From IMG/VR virus record IMGVR_UViG_3300030012_001092, positions 1-20,651 of that record: a DNA stretch of 20,651 nucleotides. One strand, 5' to 3'. Shown in pieces: positions 1 through 7,119 of the stretch. The notes beneath the pieces are model-generated. The model was not told the origin of the DNA and made no database searches. It was given only the letters and a program-made list of their open reading frames with translations. Positions within the stretch are counted from its first letter, which is position 1, and each line of letters opens with the position of its first letter. The position numbers and the translations under genes were made by a program. This DNA comes from a virus.

Positions 1-1035
1 CATTTCTTCTGTTATAAATTCTTCTGACACTTCTTCTTCGTCTTTTTCTTGTATAATCTCTATTTCTTCGTATTCTTCGTCAATAACCTCTAATTCTTCT
101 GGATCGCCACAATCACCCCTGGCAACAGCTTCGTCAGTAGCAAAACATTGATCGCCGTAAAGCTCTTGGTTTTTCGTTCTTTGTTGATCTCTTTCTGCGT
201 CCCCTTGTTCAATTTGTTCTTCTGTGTATTCTTGTTCTTCACCACCTATAATTACCACAACTATTTCTGGTTCTGGTTCTGGCTCTGGTTCTGGTGCAAT
301 ATATATATCTGGTTCTGGCTCTGGTTCTGGTTTAGGTGGCAAAGTAGTTGTAGTAGTAGTTGTAGTTGGCGGTATAGTTGTTGTAGTCGTTGTAGGTGGT
401 ACTGTTGTCGTCGTAGTGCTTGTTGTAGGCGGTACAGTCGTAGTTGTGGTACTTGTTGTAGTAGTTGTTGTTGTAGTGCTTGTAGTCGTTGTTGTACTGC
501 TTGTAGTAGTTGTTGTGCTACTTGTAGTAGTTGTTGTAGTAGATGTGTCGTTACAAGTGTCAGTTGGTGCAGTCCACTCACCAAGATTTATAAACGGTAA
601 TTGATTTGGTATTGATATTGTCTGTTCTGCCGTAAGTGTACTAAAGCTGTTGTCTGTATCGTTATCTGATCTAATCTTTGTTCTAAATGTACCGTATGGA
701 TTTTCAAAGTAATATTGTAAATCTTCCAAAGAAAAAACATGATACTGCCAAGTTAGATTTGTACCGTGTCCAAAAGACGTAGATACACAAAATGACGTAG
801 TTGTATCAATAGCGTTATCGCTTATCGTAAAGAATATTGTATATTTTTCTGGTGGACTTTCCTCAAAACCGTCTGAAGAATATATACCAATAGTTAGATC
901 ACCTGTTGATGTATCAAGTGCTATTGATTGATTGTATGCAGGTTGCGTTGGTACATGATCTGCAAATGACTGTCCAGGATAAATTAAAAAAACAACTAAC
1001 GATATTCTTAAAAAAGTAAAGAATTTATCAAGCAC
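1..1035 (-). CDS. Secreted Thr-rich, Pro-Glu-repeat protein, 3' end outside the window
   Basis: The frame is open from a GTG at 1035 to the window edge (345 codons, no stop). A GGGGGA Shine-Dalgarno lies 9 nt upstream of the GTG. Residues 1-26 form a signal peptide: a short basic start, the hydrophobic stretch LRISLVVFLIYPG, then a possible cleavage near SFA-DH. Residues 27 to about 160 look like a beta-rich domain with two cysteines. A Thr/Ser linker follows (about 163-230), broken by VPP, VPP, IPP and LPP, then PEPEPEP blocks, a short hydrophobic IVVVII segment, and a very acidic tail with two more cysteines. Thr-VPP linkers are frequent in exoproteins of marine actinobacteria and Acidimicrobiia, which hints at the host. 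The position after the fibre and holin-like genes would fit a late exported protein acting at the cell surface, in lysis, or in superinfection exclusion. I do not recognise a family, and a virion role is also possible. Confidence 0.8.
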   Translation of the reverse strand, partial: MLDKFFTFLRISLVVFLIYPGQSFADHVPTQPAYNQSIALDTSTGDLTIGIYSSDGFEESPPEKYTIFFTISDNAIDTTTSFCVSTSFGHGTNLTWQYHVFSLEDLQYYFENPYGTFRTKIRSDNDTDNSFSTLTAEQTISIPNQLPFINLGEWTAPTDTCNDTSTTTTTTSSTTTTTSSTTTTTSTTTTTTTTSTTTTTVPPTTSTTTTTVPPTTTTTTIPPTTTTTTTTLPPKPEPEPEPDIYIAPEPEPEPEPEIVVVIIGGEEQEYTEEQIEQGDAERDQQRTKNQELYGDQCFATDEAVARGDCGDPEELEVIDEEYEEIEIIQEKDEEEVSEEFITEEM

Positions 1036-1041
1036 AATTTA

Positions 1042-1089
1042 TTATCCCCCGCAACTACAAAAACCTGCTTGACAAGTTTGATTACACAT
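1042..1089 (-). CDS. Possible 15-aa Cys-rich micro-protein
   Basis: An ATG at 1089 opens a 15-codon frame, MCNQTCQAGFCSCGG, ending in TAA. Four of the 15 residues are cysteine, spaced C-x3-C-x4-C-x-C. An AAAGG Shine-Dalgarno precedes the ATG by 6 nt. Its last two codons (GGG GGA) form the ribosome binding site of the next gene, so translation could couple the two. It could be a metal-binding or disulfide micropeptide, a leader peptide controlling the secreted-protein gene, or chance. The good ribosome binding site and its place in a 79-nt gap are the only support. Confidence 0.4.
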   Translation of the reverse strand: MCNQTCQAGFCSCGG

Positions 1090-1114
1090 ATAATGCCTTT
1101 CTTTTAAGTGTGAA

Positions 1115-1303
1115 TTAAGACATTATACTATTTATTATTGCACCCAAACTTGCTACTGCTATTAGCCAACCTGTTATCTCTGATCGTGTTGGCCTTTGAT
1201 TTATACGTTGATGAATTTCTGATAATTTATCGTCAAATTTTTTTTGATTTGCGATTACCTCTAATAAGAGTTCCTTTTGAGTAAATCCGTTCGGATTGTT
1301 CAT
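1115..1303 (-). CDS. Small one-helix membrane protein, holin-like or XhlA-like
   Basis: This 62-aa protein has a hydrophilic, probably coiled-coil N-terminal half (about residues 8-43, with KKFDDKLSEIHQRINQ). One predicted membrane helix follows at the C-terminus (about residues 45-61, WLIAVASLGAIINSIM). That layout resembles hemolysin XhlA-type or small holin-accessory proteins found next to tail fibre and lysis genes. The ATG at 1303 overlaps the stop of the upstream gene. No endolysin is visible in the window, so a lysis role is inferred from topology and position only. It could instead be a small membrane-anchored accessory protein. Confidence 0.75.
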   Translation of the reverse strand: MNNPNGFTQKELLLEVIANQKKFDDKLSEIHQRINQRPTRSEITGWLIAVASLGAIINSIMS

Positions 1304-1617
1304 TACTCTGGTTTAGGATTATCGTCTTTTATTTTTTTGATAGCTTTGTACCACTCACCCGTTTTATCGCCTTTGCCCGAAGTCATATCATGGTACAACA
1401 TATCTAGTTGTTCACCTAATGCAGGATAACTTTCTTGTCTTGCAGAAATATATCCGAATTGTTGTGCTTCCCATTTTGAGTTCCCTAAATCAATTTTTGC
1501 TTGATCGTAGTCAGCGTCAGTAAATTCAAGTCTTTCGTTGTTGACTTGCTTGTACATTGGCTTTGCAGCTTCTATTTCTGCGTCGGCTTGGGTTTGTAAT
1601 TCTTCTTTTGTTGCCAT
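1303..1617 (-). CDS. Small conserved phage protein with a YPALGEQLDMLYHD motif
   Basis: This 104-aa soluble, charged protein carries an ARQESYPALGEQLDMLYHD block (about residues 59-77) and a TGEWYKAIKKIKDDNPKP tail. The pattern 'YP.l.eQLDmlyhD...W..AI..iKd..PKP' recurs in many tailed phages, as a small protein beside tail fibre genes or as the C-terminus of fibre proteins. It is usually left unnamed or called tail-fibre-associated. The gene follows six fibre-like genes here, in keeping with that. Its biochemical role is not known to me; assembly chaperone or structural protein are both possible. Confidence 0.8.
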   Translation of the reverse strand: MATKEELQTQADAEIEAAKPMYKQVNNERLEFTDADYDQAKIDLGNSKWEAQQFGYISARQESYPALGEQLDMLYHDMTSGKGDKTGEWYKAIKKIKDDNPKPE

Positions 1618-1620
1618 GTA

Positions 1621-1647
1621 TTTATACTATCTTTCTAATGTTTTCAA
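1621..1647 (-). promoter_or_regulatory. Weak candidate promoter upstream of the 104-aa gene
   Basis: On the minus strand TTGAAA (1642-1647) is followed after 15 nt by TATAAA (1621-1626), which lies 3 nt upstream of the ATG at 1617. The 15-nt spacing is shorter than ideal. If used, the transcript would begin at or inside the start codon, so it would be nearly leaderless. The nearest Shine-Dalgarno-like AGAAAG is 13 nt from the ATG, which is far. The -35 hexamer is the same as in the stronger promoter at 11180-11208. Confidence 0.28.
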
Positions 1648-1662
1648 TCTTGTTGTTTGATA

Positions 1663-2184
1663 TTATTTGACAAGTCCATACAACTTAAATGTTCCACTAG
1701 AAAAATTAGCTGAACTTTCCCAGAAGAATTCGAAACCATTTCTTGCACCAACAGCTTTCAGCGCACCACCACCCTGCCAACCAAATATTCTTTCTACAAA
1801 ATCAAACATTGTAATTTCCATTGTTATATGACTAAATTCACCTGTGTTATTAAAGTTAAAAGCGTAAATATTTCCATTACATGCTTCACCTGTACCTGTT
1901 CCTTGTCCAGATATATTTACGGGTAATGATGTTTGTCCTGTTGCACCCCTATTTACATGTGTACTATCAGCTCTAAGTTCATAAACTGCATATTCATAAT
2001 TAGCTGAACTATCAGCAGTTCCACTAGCTGTAAATCTAAAGTTTAAATCTTTATCATCTGTATCACAACGAACATTATTAAATTGTAAAAAGTAAACATC
2101 AAAACTTGTATCAGTAAAAGTAATATTTGCAGTAGCACCACTTGTTGCATTAACTTCACTTAAAAGAATAAGACTACTTGACAT
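1663..2184 (-). CDS. Fibre-like beta-rich protein, paralogue C2
   Basis: This 173-aa protein is one of six tandem paralogues. It has the shared core: FTDTSFDVYFLQFNNV, then a LNFRF strand, a YEYAVYELRA segment, an IYAFNF strand, and the closing SGTFKLYGLVK. The block GWQGGGALK followed by GFEFF and SGTF.LY matches only the 168-aa paralogue at 3348-3854, so I pair these two as type C. The closing 'LYG' strand is typical of small fibre or decoration proteins in uncultured marine phages. A role in receptor binding or decoration at the tail tip is inferred. Its ATG overlaps the stop of the upstream paralogue (TAATG). Confidence 0.82.
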   Translation of the reverse strand: MSSSLILLSEVNATSGATANITFTDTSFDVYFLQFNNVRCDTDDKDLNFRFTASGTADSSANYEYAVYELRADSTHVNRGATGQTSLPVNISGQGTGTGEACNGNIYAFNFNNTGEFSHITMEITMFDFVERIFGWQGGGALKAVGARNGFEFFWESSANFSSGTFKLYGLVK

Positions 2185-2708
2185 TATTTAACACCAAAGA
2201 CTGTAAGTTTTGTTCCGTCATCTATTGCGTTATCGGAATTAAATATTTGTAATCCTGTTATTGTTTCTGCTGATTTATGTACACCAACAAATTTAGCACC
2301 TCTAACTGCTCCAGAGCCGTTCATACTTACACCTTGTGCTAAACAGTAAGTAAATTTTGAACTACTTGCAGGATTGAATAAGTATAATATTCCTGTTGCG
2401 GGCTCTGGATCATTGTCATTTGTACAAAATGGCCTATCCCAATTTGTATCAGAAGTAGAATTTACTTCATTGTATGAAGCGTTACTTCTTAATTGTAATC
2501 TTGCGTAAGTATATTCACTATCTGAAATAACGCTATCGCTACTATCAATTAATCTAACATCAACTTGTCTTGCTAAATCTGAATAAGTATTTGCTAGACA
2601 ATGAACAACAAAAACTTCATAATTACTTGGAAAACAATCCGTAATAGAAAAAGTTGTAATTCTTCCAGAAGTGTTTTCAACTGTTTTTAAAAATTGTAAA
2701 CTAGACAT
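2184..2708 (-). CDS. Fibre-like beta-rich protein, paralogue B2
   Basis: This is 174 aa and belongs to the same six-member family. The N-terminus MSSLQFL matches MSNLRFL of the protein at 3854-4384. Both carry an FNP-x-SSS motif in the strand before the C-terminal third (here YLFNPASSSKFTY). I call these two type B. It ends LTVFGVK, the family's usual terminal strand. There is no signal peptide or membrane helix. Start and stop overlap the neighbours by TAATG, so translation is likely coupled through the array. It is probably a tail-tip or fibre component; the precise role cannot be read from sequence. Confidence 0.82.
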   Translation of the reverse strand: MSSLQFLKTVENTSGRITTFSITDCFPSNYEVFVVHCLANTYSDLARQVDVRLIDSSDSVISDSEYTYARLQLRSNASYNEVNSTSDTNWDRPFCTNDNDPEPATGILYLFNPASSSKFTYCLAQGVSMNGSGAVRGAKFVGVHKSAETITGLQIFNSDNAIDDGTKLTVFGVK

Positions 2709-3340
2709 TATAAACCTCTAATACCATACAAAGAAAATGTAGCTCTTGAAATGTTATCGCCACTTGTACCAAATTCAATTCCATTGACTTGATTAGCTAC
2801 CCTATAAACTGCCATTGTAAAATTAGAATTTTGGTTACTATCTTTATTTATATTTGTGTATTGAGTAGTTATATAAGTAAATTTATTACTATCCCCTGCA
2901 TTGTAAACATAACAATAACCATGTGCAGTTTCATTAGTAGCTGATCCTGTACTGTAAACTTGCCACATCTTAGTATCACCTGCTGATTTTAATTCTGATC
3001 CTGTTGAGGCTGTGTTTCTCTGCATGGCATATTCGTAATTACTACCTGTGTCAGTTGTACCTGCGTTTTTAAATCTTATCCTTATGTGTCTATTATCAAC
3101 AGTTGGAACGTAATCGCTCATTGTGATAAAGTGAACTTTGTATTCTGTTTCTTTGATATTATCAAAAGATAAAGTTGAAACATCACTTGCAGTTTGTGTT
3201 TGTATGTGTTCAAGTTGTCCAAAAGTACTGTATTTATTTTCTTGATCTAGCTCAATAATATCTTGTGGTGTAAAAATACCTTTATTATCAAAAAAAGCCT
3301 GTGTAACTTCTTTACCTATGTAGCCATATTCTTTACTCAT
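2708..3340 (-). CDS. Fibre-like beta-rich protein with N-terminal anchor, paralogue A2
   Basis: This is 210 aa. Residues 1-55 form an extension absent from types B and C: MSKEYGYIGKE, KGIFTPQDIIELDQ, then GQLEHIQTQTASDVSTL. It matches the extension of the protein at 4381-5010 (GYIG, KGI-T-Q, LE-I--QT-S-VS). The rest is the shared beta-rich core, with GSATNE, YCYVYN and the closing FSLYGIRG. The extension may attach the protein to the tail tip or to a trimer partner, with B and C types assembling on it; that is inference. A GAGG Shine-Dalgarno precedes the ATG. Confidence 0.83.
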   Translation of the reverse strand: MSKEYGYIGKEVTQAFFDNKGIFTPQDIIELDQENKYSTFGQLEHIQTQTASDVSTLSFDNIKETEYKVHFITMSDYVPTVDNRHIRIRFKNAGTTDTGSNYEYAMQRNTASTGSELKSAGDTKMWQVYSTGSATNETAHGYCYVYNAGDSNKFTYITTQYTNINKDSNQNSNFTMAVYRVANQVNGIEFGTSGDNISRATFSLYGIRGL

Positions 3341-3347
3341 CTATACC

Positions 3348-3854
3348 TCATATTATTTTGTAAAGTGTAAAAGTTCCACTTTCAATATTTCCTGTTCCTG
3401 CAAAAAAATGTAATCCGTCATGTGCCTCTGCAACTTTATAAGCTGCACCACCCTGCCTACCCTGTAATTGTCCTGAACTATTAATAAAAGCTACTTCATT
3501 TGATATAAAAGAAAATTCATCTGATTTATAAAAATTATATAGATACAAAATTAAATTTGATTGTTCATTTGCAGCACTTCCAATGGCATTTGCAAGATAA
3601 AACGCAGCTTGTGTATTACTATCATTTGAAAAAGAAGCACTAGCATTTAGTGTTTTATTAGCTCTTTGATAATTGCTTGTTGTTTGTTCTGTTCCACTTA
3701 CAGTTACCTTTGCTCGTAAAGTTGTTCCGTCACTAACAGATACAAAATTATTTACAGTTACCATATAAACACAATCCTCTGTATCTATACCTGTTAAAGT
3801 AACACTTGCTACTTCACTTGTAACTGTACTTGTTGCTACTTGTAATAATCCCAT
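3348..3854 (-). CDS. Fibre-like beta-rich protein, paralogue C1
   Basis: This 168-aa family member lacks the A-type extension. Its GRQGGAAYK, then GLHFF and SGTFTLY, pair it with the protein at 1663-2184. It also shares LANAIGSAANE with the A-type protein at 4381-5010 (IANAIGNATNE), so the cassette members may have exchanged segments. It ends LYKII rather than LYG. The start overlaps the upstream stop as TAATG. It is probably a structural component of the adsorption apparatus. Confidence 0.82.
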   Translation of the reverse strand: MGLLQVATSTVTSEVASVTLTGIDTEDCVYMVTVNNFVSVSDGTTLRAKVTVSGTEQTTSNYQRANKTLNASASFSNDSNTQAAFYLANAIGSAANEQSNLILYLYNFYKSDEFSFISNEVAFINSSGQLQGRQGGAAYKVAEAHDGLHFFAGTGNIESGTFTLYKII

Positions 3855-4384
3855 TATGTGTCAACCCTTAATCCATAAGTCCTTATTTTTGAACTATCAA
3901 ATGGTCTAGTTTGACTAATTGCATGTAAACGAAACCCTGTAACGCTTGACAACTCTGTTAAAACTCCAATACCTTTCCCCCCGCCTTTACCACTTCCAAA
4001 AGAAAAACTATCCTGCCAAATTACAAAAGTATAACTTGAACTTGAAAAAGGATTAAAAATATAACTTACAATACTTGTTCCCTCTGGCTCTTGGTCGGCT
4101 TGTCCAAATTTTTGTATATATACATCATTATCATCTCTTTCATCTAAATATGTTGTATATGCCCTTATTCCTCTGTTTGCCCAATCATATTCACTTGCAG
4201 TTATAATACTTCCACTAGAATTTATAAACCTCATAGCAACATCTGTTGAGGCTGTTCCATTTGTAACCATTTGAGGTACAACAATTTTATAAATATCAAA
4301 ATCACTTGTAAAAACATCTGTAACATCAACAGTAGATACAGAACTACCAACAGTTGTTTCGTTTAAAAATCTAAGATTACTCAT
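3854..4384 (-). CDS. Fibre-like beta-rich protein, paralogue B1
   Basis: This is 176 aa. MSNLRFL at the N-terminus and FNPFSSSSYTF in the core pair it with the protein at 2184-2708. A Gly-rich insert, FGSGKGGGKGIGV, lies near residue 135, and the C-terminal strand is IRTYGLR. The ATG at 4384 overlaps the upstream stop by four nucleotides (ATGA), which favours translational coupling. It is inferred to be a tail-tip, decoration or receptor-binding protein from its family and position downstream of the tail genes. Confidence 0.82.
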   Translation of the reverse strand: MSNLRFLNETTVGSSVSTVDVTDVFTSDFDIYKIVVPQMVTNGTASTDVAMRFINSSGSIITASEYDWANRGIRAYTTYLDERDDNDVYIQKFGQADQEPEGTSIVSYIFNPFSSSSYTFVIWQDSFSFGSGKGGGKGIGVLTELSSVTGFRLHAISQTRPFDSSKIRTYGLRVDT

Positions 4385-5010
4385 TGTTTCACACCAAAAA
4401 GTTTTATTGTGCCTGTAATATTAGAACTGTCATCAAGTAAAACTTGTATTGCGTTTATAGTTTCTGCAACAGGATAAACACCAATACCATAATCAAAATT
4501 AAAAACAGTTGTATTGTTAACTAAAACTGAATGCGTAGTTGTAAAACTAAATTTTGATGAATTATTTAGACTATATAAATAACAATATGAGTGTCCTTTT
4601 TCATTTGTCGCATTACCTATTGCGTTTGCTATTGTGATTGCATCAGCAGATGTTGATTTTAATTGATTAAAACTTCCACTAGCATTACCTTGGTCTCTGG
4701 CACTATGGTAGCCACTTGCCTCATAACTGCTACCACTATCATTAGAAAATCTTATTTGTATTTCTTCATTATCATCAGAGGTAGAAATATTTAATAACTG
4801 TAAAAAGTGTACATCAAACTTTGCACCTTTTATATTTGTAAAATTTACAGAGCTTACTCCCGATACAGTTTGTTCCTCAATAAGTTCTAAGCTACCACCT
4901 AGAAAACCTTGTCGTTCTAAATCAAAGCTCTCTTGTGTAGTTAATATGCCTTTATTCTTAACCTTTTGCTTGACACTTGTAGATGTGTCGCCAATATAAC
5001 CAAATGACAT
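4381..5010 (-). CDS. Fibre-like beta-rich protein with N-terminal anchor, paralogue A1
   Basis: This 209-aa protein is the first of the six paralogues in the direction of transcription. The N-terminal extension MSFGYIGDT, NKGILTTQESFDLE, then GGSLELIEEQTVSGVSS resembles that of the A2 protein. The core has FDVHFLQLLNI, IANAIGNATNE, CYLYS and the terminal IKLFGVKQ. The 'SLELIEEQT.S...V.FTNI' pattern recurs in small fibre proteins of uncultured marine phages, from memory of that group. It likely begins the adsorption cassette. Confidence 0.84.
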   Translation of the reverse strand: MSFGYIGDTSTSVKQKVKNKGILTTQESFDLERQGFLGGSLELIEEQTVSGVSSVNFTNIKGAKFDVHFLQLLNISTSDDNEEIQIRFSNDSGSSYEASGYHSARDQGNASGSFNQLKSTSADAITIANAIGNATNEKGHSYCYLYSLNNSSKFSFTTTHSVLVNNTTVFNFDYGIGVYPVAETINAIQVLLDDSSNITGTIKLFGVKQ

Positions 5011-5017
5011 AGAACAC

Positions 5018-5347
5018 CTATGTTTGTTTCAAATAGTTAATTGTAAAATCTATGCTTGAAGCTGCTGAACACAATCCTTGTATTTTATCACCTGTTGTCA
5101 AAACTACCTTTGTTTCCCAAACAAGCGTTGTACCTGCGGGTACAGTTACATCATTTAACAAATGTGGTGTAGTTGATCCACCAGATTTAACTATTTCAAT
5201 ATCAATGGTAACGTCTTGACTGCTTGAATTAACATTAGCAAAAGACATACCAATAATTGTTTCAGTTGTACTTGAACCTACTGCGTCAAGTAAGTCGGCG
5301 TTGCTAGTTCCTAATGTTCCTACAACACCCTCTAATACGTCGGCCAA
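5018..5347 (-). CDS. Small tail-tip or minor tail protein
   Basis: This 109-aa protein is all beta in appearance. It contains the pattern 'VPAGTTLVWETKVVL-x3-D-x-I' followed by SAASSIDFTINYL. Phages of Actinobacteria and marine phages commonly carry such a protein near the tail fibres ('P.G..l......kivL..gD.I...as....vd..i...'). It probably folds as a compact beta-sandwich that decorates the tail tip or helps fibre attachment. The gene lies between the 158-aa fibre protein and the six-paralogue array, spaced by 7-14 nt. No enzymatic motif is visible. Confidence 0.75.
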   Translation of the reverse strand: MADVLEGVVGTLGTSNADLLDAVGSSTTETIIGMSFANVNSSSQDVTIDIEIVKSGGSTTPHLLNDVTVPAGTTLVWETKVVLTTGDKIQGLCSAASSIDFTINYLKQT

Positions 5348-5361
5348 TTTACTTTCCTTTC

Positions 5362-5838
5362 CTAGCTAAGTGCTAAAACTAAACCTAATGTAACACCACC
5401 CGCTAAATTAGCTATATCCTGTGCTGTTGTTCTTTTTAAATTATTACTATCGTCTGCGTCCCCGATCAAAACAATATCCGATCCTGCGACTGTTGCGGAA
5501 GTTGCTTGACTTGGTGCTATAACTAATGTTGATGAAAAAGCACCAGAAGTTGCAGCTGCACCACCAGATAAACCAGAAGTGCTACTTGTTGTGATCGTAA
5601 CACCTGTAATATCACCCTCACCAATAAAATCAACAAAAGATGATCCGTCGTAGAATTGTAATGTATTACTATCTTTTAAAAAGACAAATTGCCCTTCTTC
5701 TCTTTTACTAGATGTTATACCTGCGTCCCTAGCGGTACTGTCAGCGTACACCATAATTACTTGCATAAGGTGATTATTTACGTTAGCCGCAGTTAATACT
5801 TCACCTGTTGAAAATTCTTTATATCCAGATAATGCCAT
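5362..5838 (-). CDS. Tail fibre or tail-tip protein with a GYKEFSTGEVLTAANVN head
   Basis: This is 158 aa. The N-terminus GYKEFSTGEVLTAANVNNHL and the downstream EEGQFVFLKDSNTLQFYDGSSFV match a very common phage fibre motif ('F..G.vLtAadVN.yL...' and 'eG....l.Dt..l..YdG..W'). The second half is low complexity, rich in Ser, Thr, Ala and Gly, ending with a possibly fibrous or trimerising segment. It acts outside the cell as part of the adsorption apparatus. It follows the tail-tip gene and precedes the small fibre-related proteins, as usual in actinophages. Confidence 0.85.
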   Translation of the reverse strand: MALSGYKEFSTGEVLTAANVNNHLMQVIMVYADSTARDAGITSSKREEGQFVFLKDSNTLQFYDGSSFVDFIGEGDITGVTITTSSTSGLSGGAAATSGAFSSTLVIAPSQATSATVAGSDIVLIGDADDSNNLKRTTAQDIANLAGGVTLGLVLALS

Positions 5839-5883
5839 GTTTTTAGTTTATTCCTTTTGTTTCTTGTGTTTGTACGTGTGTCA

Positions 5884-7113
5884 TTAGTAACCCAACTTAT
5901 CTGTATCTAAAATACCAAATAACGTATTATCTAAACGTAAAAATGCTTGTACGTCTGCATTTGATAATTTGTATGAAACTACAAAAATATCTGGTGTAAT
6001 ATTGTAAGAAATACTGTCAATAATTTCATTAGCTGTTATTTGACTTGGACTACCACCACCAGGCGGTGTAAGCTCTATTTTTATAATATCTGTAACATCA
6101 CGATCTAATATTGTATTTTGATTAGATGTACTTTGTTCAGTTATATCTACAACTAAATTGTCAAACCTTATTAAAGCGTCTTTAAATTTACCAAGTAAAA
6201 AGTTTGCTGCGTCTAAAACTTCTGTATCTGAATTATTAAATAGACCTGTTCTATTAAGTGTACGTATTAAATATTTACCTTGACTTCCTGCGTCCTCTGC
6301 TGTTTGTGTTGTTCCGTTTAATCTTTGCAAAGATATAATGTTAAATATTTCGTTATCGTCGTTTATATAATCAACTTTTAAATATGGTATATCTGATCCG
6401 TCGTCTGAAAACGTAGCTGCAACAGAACTTGGGAACGTTGTATGCCTTGATTTAAAAGTAAGATCACCAGACTTTGACATAAACAATGATCCATTTTCTG
6501 ATCTCTCTACCGTTTGTAATACCGACAATGTATTTTCTGTTATACCACTTAATGACTGCATTGTACTTATTCCTGTTTCAATATCTCTATTTGCACCAAA
6601 TTTAACTTGTGTATTATCTAATATTGACGTAATTAGGTTGCCACTTGTTGCAGAAGAAAAACTTTGATTTATAAGTTTTGTATTTGCTATCTTCATAAAT
6701 GCGTCAGAAGCAACAAAATCTGCAAAAGAGTTGTTGCCGTCTGGATAAGATAAATTAATATCAGTTACAAAACCTACAAATAAATCTTTGTAAGTTGATC
6801 CACCGTCTGTTGTTGCGTCCACATGAATTTCTATCAATGGTTCTATACCAGGCGAAAATGCACTAGATGTGTTTGTATTTTCGTATTTACGTTCGTTATT
6901 AAGTAATCTTACGCTACATGACCCTGTAAAAAAGCTGTCTGTATCTCTTGATCTACCTCTATTTATACTTACAGATTGTACGTCAGAAGTTACATCACTA
7001 AGTGTTGTAGCACCACCAAGTTTGCCTGTATCTAAAACACCACGTATTAAATCATCAAGCGTAAATGTATCTGGTGTAAATCCAATTCTCACTCTAAGTG
7101 TTGGTGCTGCCAT
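5884..7113 (-). CDS. Minor tail protein, probable baseplate hub or tail-tip protein
   Basis: This 409-aa protein is encoded directly after the tape measure, where siphophages keep distal tail and tail-tip proteins. It is beta-rich, starting MAAPTLRVRIGF, with an RGRSRDTDSFFTGSCSVRLLN segment near residue 55 that resembles the tail-associated hub proteins of marine and actinobacterial phages. Related short segments occur at both ends: GVLDTGKLGG near residue 27 and GILDTDKLGY at the C-terminus. The C-terminal 'LDNTLFGILDTDKLGY' ending is typical of this group from memory. It probably closes the tail tube. An AAAGGA Shine-Dalgarno serves the next gene downstream, not this one. Confidence 0.8.
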   Translation of the reverse strand: MAAPTLRVRIGFTPDTFTLDDLIRGVLDTGKLGGATTLSDVTSDVQSVSINRGRSRDTDSFFTGSCSVRLLNNERKYENTNTSSAFSPGIEPLIEIHVDATTDGGSTYKDLFVGFVTDINLSYPDGNNSFADFVASDAFMKIANTKLINQSFSSATSGNLITSILDNTQVKFGANRDIETGISTMQSLSGITENTLSVLQTVERSENGSLFMSKSGDLTFKSRHTTFPSSVAATFSDDGSDIPYLKVDYINDDNEIFNIISLQRLNGTTQTAEDAGSQGKYLIRTLNRTGLFNNSDTEVLDAANFLLGKFKDALIRFDNLVVDITEQSTSNQNTILDRDVTDIIKIELTPPGGGSPSQITANEIIDSISYNITPDIFVVSYKLSNADVQAFLRLDNTLFGILDTDKLGY

Positions 7114-7119
7114 TAGAAA

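Noticed and set aside
339-550. Possible CRISPR or minisatellite from the triplet-rich repeats
   Set aside because: There is no repeat-spacer structure. The repeats are codon-level Thr runs in one coding frame.
148-604. Plus-strand ORFs of 150 and 126 aa and a minus-strand 107-aa ORF rich in Val, Cys/Tyr or Gln/Leu
   Set aside because: They are other frames of the Thr-codon repeats in the secreted protein gene. Low-complexity ACA/ACT triplets open all frames, and the real frame has a signal peptide and ribosome site.
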